Shown one piece after another: positions 59,162 through 64,000 of a stretch of DNA of 64,000 nucleotides (the first letter of the stretch is position 1; the number at the start of each line of letters is the position of its first letter). The stretch comes from Geomonas anaerohicana (GTDB lineage Bacteria > Desulfobacterota > Desulfuromonadia > Geobacterales > Geobacteraceae): positions 124,001 to 188,000 of the forward strand of contig NZ_JAEMHL010000001.1 in the NCBI RefSeq assembly GCF_016458305.1, written 5' to 3'. The translations under genes were made by a program, and so were the position numbers. A model generated the notes under the pieces. It had not been told where the DNA came from. It saw only the letters and a list, made by a program, of their open reading frames with translations, and made no database searches.

Positions 59162-59680
59162 TCAGCGGGGGGCATTGAGCGAGCCGGGGGAGTTGAGGGA
59201 GCGCAGGTAATGGACCAGCGGCCAGCGGTGGGCGGCCGGGACCACGCGTTCCAGCACCGGTTCATGGCCGGCCCCGGTCAGCATGGCGCGCAGCAGTTCC
59301 CCGTCGCGGTAGGCGGCAACTTTCGGGAGGCGCAGGTCGGCGGGGCGGGGGACATAGCTGTTGCCGACGGGGCCGTCTCCCGCTCCCGACACCCCGTGGC
59401 AGAACGTGCAGTAGTAGCCGTAGTAGACCGCGCCCTGCGCCACGGCAGCCGGGGTCGCCGGGACCGGGTTGGCCAGTCCGGCGGCATCGGCCTCGCCGGG
59501 AGCACGGTCCGGCGAGGGGGTGACGCTCACCGCGCCCGCTGCCGGCGCCGGGAGCACCATCTGGAACTCCCGCACGTGGTGCTGCACGGTCATGCGCGGC
59601 CCCCGGACCAGGATGTACCCGAAGAGCACCGTCCCCAAGAGAGGGGGCGCCAGCACCATGAAGAGCGTAAGCTTCCTCAT
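59162..59680 (-). CDS. Monohaem c-type cytochrome
   Basis: A 172-residue cytochrome with one N-terminal TM anchor/signal (LTLFMVLAPPLLGTVLFGYILV). A haem-binding CTFCH is in GAVYYGYYCTFCHGVSGAGDGPVG, with a late Met-type loop region. It resembles the small class I cytochromes that accompany cbb3-type or alternative complex III clusters. ATG 59680 overlaps the upstream 96-residue gene by 4 bases and follows GGGGGAGACAG. It probably passes electrons to the oxidase at the periplasmic face. Last gene of the respiratory operon in this window. Confidence 0.88.
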   Translation of the reverse strand: MRKLTLFMVLAPPLLGTVLFGYILVRGPRMTVQHHVREFQMVLPAPAAGAVSVTPSPDRAPGEADAAGLANPVPATPAAVAQGAVYYGYYCTFCHGVSGAGDGPVGNSYVPRPADLRLPKVAAYRDGELLRAMLTGAGHEPVLERVVPAAHRWPLVHYLRSLNSPGSLNAPR

Positions 59681-59967
59681 CTGTCTCCCCCCCCTTTTCC
59701 GCTTTGCGTCATCGGTGGCAGCGGCACTGCCTCCGGCAGCGGCCGGATCTGCCGCTGTACCTTCCCGCGCGGCTCCTCGCTGGAATAGATCGACTCCGCC
59801 GGCGCGTCCGGAAGCTGTCCGAAGTCCCAGCGCCGGGGCGCGTCCTGGACCAGGAGGTACACCAGCCAGCCGAACCCCATGATGGAGCCGCTGAAGGCGA
59901 TCAGGATGACCCACTCCCAGGGGGAGCGCAGTTCCTGGTGCTCGTCGTAGTCGGGCTTTTGTTCCAT
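59677..59967 (-). CDS. Small membrane protein of the oxidase cluster
   Basis: A 96-residue protein with one TM (WVILIAFSGSIMGFGWLVYLLV), a polar N-terminus and a long acidic/proline-rich periplasmic tail. It overlaps the cytochrome by 4 bases (ATGA) and is separated by 7 bases from the upstream 93-residue gene, so it belongs to the cbb3-like operon. I do not recognise the family; a CcoQ-like accessory role is a guess from size and context. Confidence 0.72.
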   Translation of the reverse strand: MEQKPDYDEHQELRSPWEWVILIAFSGSIMGFGWLVYLLVQDAPRRWDFGQLPDAPAESIYSSEEPRGKVQRQIRPLPEAVPLPPMTQSGKGGGDR

Positions 59968-59974
59968 GGTCGCC

Positions 59975-60256
59975 TCACCAGTTGGGGGGGATGGCGTGGT
60001 TGTGCGTGACCTCGAACAAGGTGAACGCGATGCAGACCCCGAAGAGGATGATGATCACCCAGGGCATGAAGCTGCGCAGCCAGCGCAGGAAGTTCAGTGG
60101 GCCGCGCACCTTGATCGTTTCGCTCTGTTTCTCGACGCCGCGCGGCAGCCAGAGAGCCTGGTAGGTGAGCGCCGCGAGCAGCACCAGCGCCGCGCCCGCC
60201 AAGAGCGCGATCACCAGCCACTGGTTTTGCAGCACGTACAGGTAGAGCATCAGCAT
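59975..60256 (-). CDS. Small two-TM membrane protein of the oxidase cluster
   Basis: A 93-residue protein with TMs at WLVIALLAGAALVLLAALTY and FMPWVIIILFGVCIAFTLFEV, a short basic linker (RGVEKQSETIKVRG) and a conserved-looking end HNHAIPPNW. The family is unknown to me. It lies 9 bases downstream of the CcoS-like gene and upstream of the other small protein, so it is probably an oxidase subunit or assembly factor. Confidence 0.7.
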   Translation of the reverse strand: MLMLYLYVLQNQWLVIALLAGAALVLLAALTYQALWLPRGVEKQSETIKVRGPLNFLRWLRSFMPWVIIILFGVCIAFTLFEVTHNHAIPPNW

Positions 60257-60265
60257 GGCTGCCCC

Positions 60266-60613
60266 CTAACCACGATCCCTCGGCATGTTCAGCTTCCCCC
60301 TCCCTTGCCCTCCCCCTCCGGGGGAGGGGACGATGAACCTGAAGTCCCCAGCTTCGCTATCGCCGTATCCCGCCTGGCTCCTCCCCCCGGAGGGGGGAGG
60401 TCGGGAGGGGGGCTTTAGCGTCTTTGCTCCGGTTGCCGGCGCCTGGTCCTCCGGAATGCCGCTATCCAGCGCCAGGTAGCGTGCCCGTTCCTGGTCCGCG
60501 AACTGTCCCGCCCGTACCCCCCACAGGAAGAAGACGATCAGCATCCCGCACATCAACAGCGGAAAGCAGATCCAGATGATCAAGAAAGCCGGTGTATCCA
60601 ACGCGCTGGTCAT
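60266..60613 (-). CDS. CcoS-like cbb3 oxidase assembly protein with repeat-derived tail
   Basis: A 115-residue protein. The first ~56 residues match CcoS: one TM (FLIIWICFPLLMCGMLIVFFLWGV) then RAGQFADQERARYLALDSGIPE. The tail (~residues 65-115; PPSRPPPSGGRSQ ... PSPGGGGQGRGKLN) is encoded by two GC-rich palindromes of the family found at 60.7 and 63.2 kb, so the original stop has been replaced by repeat sequence. CcoS helps insert cofactors into CcoN. Longer frames to 61252 are shadows. Confidence 0.78.
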   Translation of the reverse strand: MTSALDTPAFLIIWICFPLLMCGMLIVFFLWGVRAGQFADQERARYLALDSGIPEDQAPATGAKTLKPPSRPPPSGGRSQAGYGDSEAGDFRFIVPSPGGGGQGRGKLNMPRDRG

Positions 60614-60753
60614 AATCTCTCTCCGTCTTCTCTTTGCGTTTTCTCTCTGTCCGGCTTCGCCGTGTGCACCTCCCCCCGGAGGGGGGAGGCCGGGAGGGGG
60701 GCTGTCGTCAACACCTTTCCCCCTCCCCAACCCTCCCCCTCCGGGGGAGGGAG

Positions 60754-61743
60754 TTACGGCGCCTGGTTCACCGCCGGCGGCGGGTACGGGTTCTGCCAGT
60801 TCCCCTCGTAGGAGGCGTCGATGCCGCGCGGCTCCGTGTTGGCGTCGGTATAGCCCAGAAACGACACCGCCAGGTAGTTGGCCAGGTCCCAGATCTTCTC
60901 GCTCTCCAGGTGCTTCTTGAAGTAGGGCATGGCGGTGCCGGTGATGCCGTTCATGATCTGGTAGTAGAAGATGCCGCCGATGTACCGGTTCTCCACCAGG
61001 TGGCGCCTGAGGATGGTGAAGTTGAGCGGGGGCGGCCCCAGGAAGGGCTGCGCCGGGCCGTTGCCGTCGCCGATCGGGCTGTGGCAATTGATGCAGAGCT
61101 GCTGGTAGATCCTCTTGCCGCGCTGCAGCGCCGCCTGCGTGGCCGGGTAGGGGTTGGGCATCCGGCGCCAGACCTCGGGGACCTGGGCGTGCAGCCACTC
61201 GATGTTGCGGTCCACCCCCCCCGCGTAGGCGGCCTGCGCCTGGCGCTTCCACTCGCGTTGGCGTTTTTGCCGCACGTCGGCATCCTTCCCCCCGAGCGAC
61301 TGCACGTAGGCGGCCAGTGCCGTGATCTCGTGCCTGGTCAGGAAGTCCCAGGCCGGCATCACCGAGACGGGCGTGGTGTAGCGCGGGTTGGTGAAGTGGG
61401 CCATGTTCCAGTCGTCGCTGTGTTCCCCCCCTTCCTGGGACAGGTCCGGGCCGGTGCGCTCGCTCCCCAGGATGGCAGGTTCGATGCCGGCGTAGTCGCC
61501 CGCCCGGGCAATGCGCTCCGCCCCGACGTCCCAGTCACTGACCCGGATGAAGAGCGAATGGCAGTAACTGCAGCCGTTTTTCACGTAGAGCCGGTGCCCT
61601 TCCCGCTCAAGGGGGGAAAGCGGCCGCCAGATATCGCTGGGGGTGTCCTTCATGGTCATGGAGGGAAGTCCGACGATGATAAAGGTGGAGGCCCAGAAGA
61701 CCAGCAGCGCGCCGACGATGAGAAAGGCCGGTGTCATCTTCAT
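60754..61743 (-). CDS. ccoO: Dihaem CcoO-like cytochrome subunit of cbb3 oxidase
   Basis: A 329-residue membrane-anchored cytochrome. It has an N-terminal TM (AFLIVGALLVFWASTFIIV), then a CcoO-like haem site GCSYCHSLFIR (Cys 58/61, His 62) with axial-Met candidate VSVMPAW. A second c-type domain follows with CINCHSPIGDGNG (Cys 217/220, His 221) and GTAMPYF. Standard CcoO has one haem, so this looks like CcoO joined to a CcoP-type cytochrome domain. It overlaps ccoN by 4 bases. Palindromic repeats lie just after it (60660-60752). Confidence 0.88.
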   Translation of the reverse strand: MKMTPAFLIVGALLVFWASTFIIVGLPSMTMKDTPSDIWRPLSPLEREGHRLYVKNGCSYCHSLFIRVSDWDVGAERIARAGDYAGIEPAILGSERTGPDLSQEGGEHSDDWNMAHFTNPRYTTPVSVMPAWDFLTRHEITALAAYVQSLGGKDADVRQKRQREWKRQAQAAYAGGVDRNIEWLHAQVPEVWRRMPNPYPATQAALQRGKRIYQQLCINCHSPIGDGNGPAQPFLGPPPLNFTILRRHLVENRYIGGIFYYQIMNGITGTAMPYFKKHLESEKIWDLANYLAVSFLGYTDANTEPRGIDASYEGNWQNPYPPPAVNQAP

Positions 61744-63125
61744 GCCGCCTCCTCGCCGCGCAGCAGGGGCTCTTCTGCCCGCGCCGGACGCAGGGTGAGG
61801 TACAGGTTGGCCAGGCCGACCAGGGAGCCGGTGAGGATGAAGATTCCCAGCGCGGCCCGCATCACCATGAAGGGAGAAAGCTGCGGCAGCACCCGTAGCA
61901 CAGTCTCGCCGTTATGCCAGGCGCTTCCCTGCACCAGCCCCGCCATGGTCAGCACGACGAAGAACCCGGTCAGGCCGAAGGTGATCAGGCCGAACTGCAG
62001 GTTGATCAGCTTGTTGGAATAGACCGGGCGCCGGCTCACCAGCGGCAGCACGTGCCACATGGCCCCCAGCGCGATGTAGCCGCCGAAGCCGAGCATGGCG
62101 ATGTGGGCGTGCCCGATGGTCCAGTTGTTGAAATGGGTCACCCGCTGCAGGAAGGGGAGCGACTGCAGCGGGCCCTGGATGCAGGTGATGATGTACCAGA
62201 CGACCCCCCCCATGACGAGCCGTGCCGGCGGGTCGTTCCAGACCCTCCCCCCGAAGCCGCGCGCGGTGAGCCAGAGGTTGATCACCACGATGGAGACCGG
62301 GAGGACCATGGAGACGGAGTCGACCACGGACACCGTCTTGAGCCAGTTGGGGATGGGGGACTGCAGCACGTGGTGCCCGCCGATGTGGCTGTAGAGCGCG
62401 ATCAGGAACCAGAAGCCCAGAAGCGACAGGGTGTGCGAGTTGAGCGGGGTGCGGGTGACGCGGGGGATGACGAAGTAGGCGGCGCCGGTGGCCAGCGGCG
62501 TGATCAGGAGCCCGGGGAGGTTGTGCCCCCAGAACCAGAGGAACAGGGAGTCGATCAGCCCCGGCATGGCCCCGGTCGCGGGGTGCCACATCACGTTCCC
62601 CAGGGGATAGTTGCTGGCGGTCCAGAGGAAGGTGGCCATGAAGTACCAGATGGAGACGTAGAGCTGCGGCTCGCGGCGGTTCACGATGGTGAGCGCCGTG
62701 TTGACGATGAGGCAGGCGACGGCGATCACCAGCGAGACGTCGGCGAGCCAGACGTACTCGTTGTACTCGCGTCCCTGGGTGTAGCCGAAGGCGAAGCCCA
62801 GGGGGCCGCTCAGGACGGTGAGGTTCCAGAAGGCGAAGGCGATCCAGGCCAGCGGCTCCGACCAGAGCCTGGTCTTGAGCAGGGCCGGGAGGTAGTAGAG
62901 GCCGACGCCGACCAGCATGGTGCCGGTGAAGCCGTAGAGCATGGTGTTCACGTGCACCGGGCGCTCCCGTCCGAACACCAGGGGGGCCACGTGGGGCAGG
63001 AACTCCGGCGCCACCAGGTGGATGGCGGAGAACATGCCGTAGACGGCGCCCACCACGAACCAGACCGCGCCCGCGACCATGAAGGCAAGCGCCGCACTCT
63101 GGGGTTTGTGGAAAGACTTGGTCAT
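61740..63125 (-). CDS. ccoN: cbb3-type cytochrome c oxidase catalytic subunit I
   Basis: A 461-residue, twelve-TM haem-copper oxidase subunit. It starts SAALAFMVAGAVWFVVGAVYGMFSAIHLVAPEFLP and has the HVNTMLYGFTGTML haem-ligand His helix, the SLFLWFWGHNLPGLL copper-site His segment (WGHN), YSHIGGHHVLQS (paired His) and FNNWTIGHAHIAMLGFGG. These are the expected ligands for haems b/b3 and CuB. It is the oxygen-reducing catalytic subunit, with proton translocation. Together with the downstream CcoO-like and CcoS-like genes it defines a high-affinity oxidase, notable beside Geobacter-like anaerobic features. Confidence 0.93.
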   Translation of the reverse strand: MTKSFHKPQSAALAFMVAGAVWFVVGAVYGMFSAIHLVAPEFLPHVAPLVFGRERPVHVNTMLYGFTGTMLVGVGLYYLPALLKTRLWSEPLAWIAFAFWNLTVLSGPLGFAFGYTQGREYNEYVWLADVSLVIAVACLIVNTALTIVNRREPQLYVSIWYFMATFLWTASNYPLGNVMWHPATGAMPGLIDSLFLWFWGHNLPGLLITPLATGAAYFVIPRVTRTPLNSHTLSLLGFWFLIALYSHIGGHHVLQSPIPNWLKTVSVVDSVSMVLPVSIVVINLWLTARGFGGRVWNDPPARLVMGGVVWYIITCIQGPLQSLPFLQRVTHFNNWTIGHAHIAMLGFGGYIALGAMWHVLPLVSRRPVYSNKLINLQFGLITFGLTGFFVVLTMAGLVQGSAWHNGETVLRVLPQLSPFMVMRAALGIFILTGSLVGLANLYLTLRPARAEEPLLRGEEAA

Positions 63126-63164
63126 TGACGTTTCCTCGATCGTTTGTGCCCCCGGATGGGAGGG

Positions 63165-63272
63165 GATTTTTCACTCCCTCCCCCGGAGGGGGAGGGCTGG
63201 GGAGGGGGAAAGGCATCGGCCATGCTGCGGCACCCCCCTCCCGACCTCCCCCCTCCGGGGGGAGGAGGTAAC
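63165..63272. repeat. CCCTCCCCCTCCGGGGGAGGG palindrome pair upstream of ccoN
   Basis: Two inverted GC-rich elements (63173-63205, 63234-63270) in the 156-base gap between the pentahaem cytochrome and ccoN. Relatives at 60309-60330, 60385-60412, 60668-60752 and 39560-39590 show the same core. Confidence 0.85.
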
Positions 63273-63281
63273 GGCGCAGGT

Positions 63282-63860
63282 TTACCTATGGCAGACGAAA
63301 CAGTCGTGGGTGACGCGGTTGGCCTTGTGGCACCGGATGCAAAAGCCCATCTCGAACTTGACCGCGCCCGCCACCCGGTCCATCTGGCGGATGTCGCCGT
63401 GGCAATGGCTGCAGTCGATGCCGCGCCGCAGGTGCATGGAGTGGTCGAAATAGACGAACTCCGGCAGCCAGTTCACCCGCTGCCAGACGACCGGCTGGTT
63501 CTGGGCCACCAGTTCCCGCAGCCGGGCGATGTACGGATAGGTGCGGATGATGCGCGAGTGGCAGAGCAGGCAGGTCTGCAGTGGCGGAATGCCGGCCCGC
63601 GAGGAGCGCGTGGCACTGTCGTGGCACATGAAGCAGCTGACGTGCTTGAGGCCGGCGTGCACCCGGTGGCTGAACGGGATGGGCTGGCGCGGGCCGAGCC
63701 CCACCGGGTAGAGCCGGTCCAGGTAGATGAGCGCGGCCAGGGCGGCGCACAGGATGACCCCGGCGGCGACGGCGTTGCCCCACAGCGGCATCCCGCGCGG
63801 AGGCCCCCCCTCTTCCGGCGCTTTCCTGGGCGCCCTATCCGGTCCGGCTGCCGGCGTCAT
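63282..63860 (-). CDS. Pentahaem c-type cytochrome, membrane-anchored
   Basis: A 192-residue protein with an N-terminal TM (AVAAGVILCAALAALIYLD) and five CxxCH haem sites: CFMCH, CLLCH, CSHCH, CIRCH and CFVCH. The layout (PFSHRVHAGLKHVSCFMCH, YFDHSMHLRRGIDCSHCH) matches the class III/c7-like and ActA-type pentahaem subunits of alternative complex III. It is the first complete gene of the operon and overlaps the edge gene by 4 bases (ATGA). It probably passes quinol-derived electrons toward the cbb3 oxidase. Confidence 0.9.
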   Translation of the reverse strand: MTPAAGPDRAPRKAPEEGGPPRGMPLWGNAVAAGVILCAALAALIYLDRLYPVGLGPRQPIPFSHRVHAGLKHVSCFMCHDSATRSSRAGIPPLQTCLLCHSRIIRTYPYIARLRELVAQNQPVVWQRVNWLPEFVYFDHSMHLRRGIDCSHCHGDIRQMDRVAGAVKFEMGFCIRCHKANRVTHDCFVCHR

Positions 63861-64000
63861 GGCCGCCCCCGGTCCACCCGACGCATCCAGGTCATGCCGA
63901 GCCCCAGCACCCCGGCGAAGCCGGCGGCCAGGGAAAGTTCATGCAGCCCGAGCCGGGGCGCCGGGTCGAAGGTGGGCGCCACCAGCCACCAGCGCTCCAG
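63857..64000 (-). CDS. Membrane protein C-terminus at window edge (ActF-like candidate)
   Basis: Only the last 47 residues are inside the window: it reads ERWWLVAPTFDPAPRLGLHELS, then a TM (LAAGFAGVLGLGMTWM) and a basic end. The pattern recalls the C-terminal membrane segment of ActF/NrfD-type quinol-oxidising subunits. The 4-base overlap with the pentahaem gene places it upstream in the same operon. Identity needs the sequence beyond the edge. Confidence 0.5.
   Translation of the reverse strand: MERWWLVAPTFDPAPRLGLHELSLAAGFAGVLGLGMTWMRRVDRGRP

Overview
The window reads as chromosomal DNA of a Geobacter-like bacterium (Geobacteraceae / Desulfuromonadota). This is inferred from the high GC content, sigma-54 enhancer-binding regulator, DUF2155 lipoprotein, multihaem cytochromes next to a cbb3-type oxidase, abundant c-di-GMP and histidine-kinase genes, and many short GC-rich palindromic intergenic repeats. 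No phage, transposase or CRISPR array was seen.

Layout. 1-1834: 3' end of serS, two tRNA-Ser, a DUF2155 lipoprotein, two tRNA-Arg and a terminator. 2284-11108: a GAF/AAA+/Fis sigma-54 activator, divergent from an azoreductase that carries a near-consensus -24/-12 promoter. The azoreductase is followed by an RND adaptor, a giant ORF fusing the RND pump to its TolC-type outer-membrane channel, and a TetR regulator. 11152-13873: an exported alpha/beta hydrolase, MlaA and a chagasin-type inhibitor lipoprotein. 14055-17384 (minus strand): an arsenic operon arsR-acr3-arsC-CXXC thioredoxin-thioredoxin-ccdA. 17507-18693: two small lipoproteins.

18938-46679 holds an aryl-polyene (APE/flexirubin-like) biosynthesis locus in two arms. 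The plus arm (18938-23682) encodes an LpxL-like acyltransferase, a hydrolase, a NodB deacetylase fused to a methyltransferase, and a GT2-DUF2062 glycosyltransferase. The minus arm (46679 down to 26128) encodes a ketoreductase, four ketosynthases with an active-site Cys, two Cys-less ketosynthase-like proteins, two ACPs, two half-site hotdog dehydratases, a thioesterase, a MIO-type aromatic ammonia-lyase, an adenylating ligase, an AGPAT-type acyltransferase, a CrtI-like flavoprotein, a B12/radical SAM enzyme, and the LolA/MMPL/DUF3261 export set. The likely logic: the ammonia-lyase and ligase supply an aryl starter, the KS/KR/DH set builds the polyene on ACP, the acyltransferases attach it to a lipid head group, and MMPL/LolA move it to the outer membrane. 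Most junctions overlap by 4-10 bases. A pentapeptide-repeat protein, a small lipoprotein and a PagL-like protein lie between the arms. Tandem 83/84-bp repeats and two inverted copies of a ~124-bp palindromic module interrupt or flank the minus arm.

46913-59062: an orphan histidine kinase and a small conserved-looking protein, then a TonB receptor - YfiR - GGDEF/EAL - PilB/GspE-like ATPase (three MshEN-like repeats) - hybrid kinase string, which suggests c-di-GMP control of an envelope machine. 59162-64000 (minus strand): a respiratory cluster with a pentahaem cytochrome, CcoN, a dihaem CcoO-like subunit, a CcoS-like protein, two small membrane proteins, a monohaem cytochrome, and the C-terminus of what may be an ActF-like (alternative complex III) subunit at the window edge.
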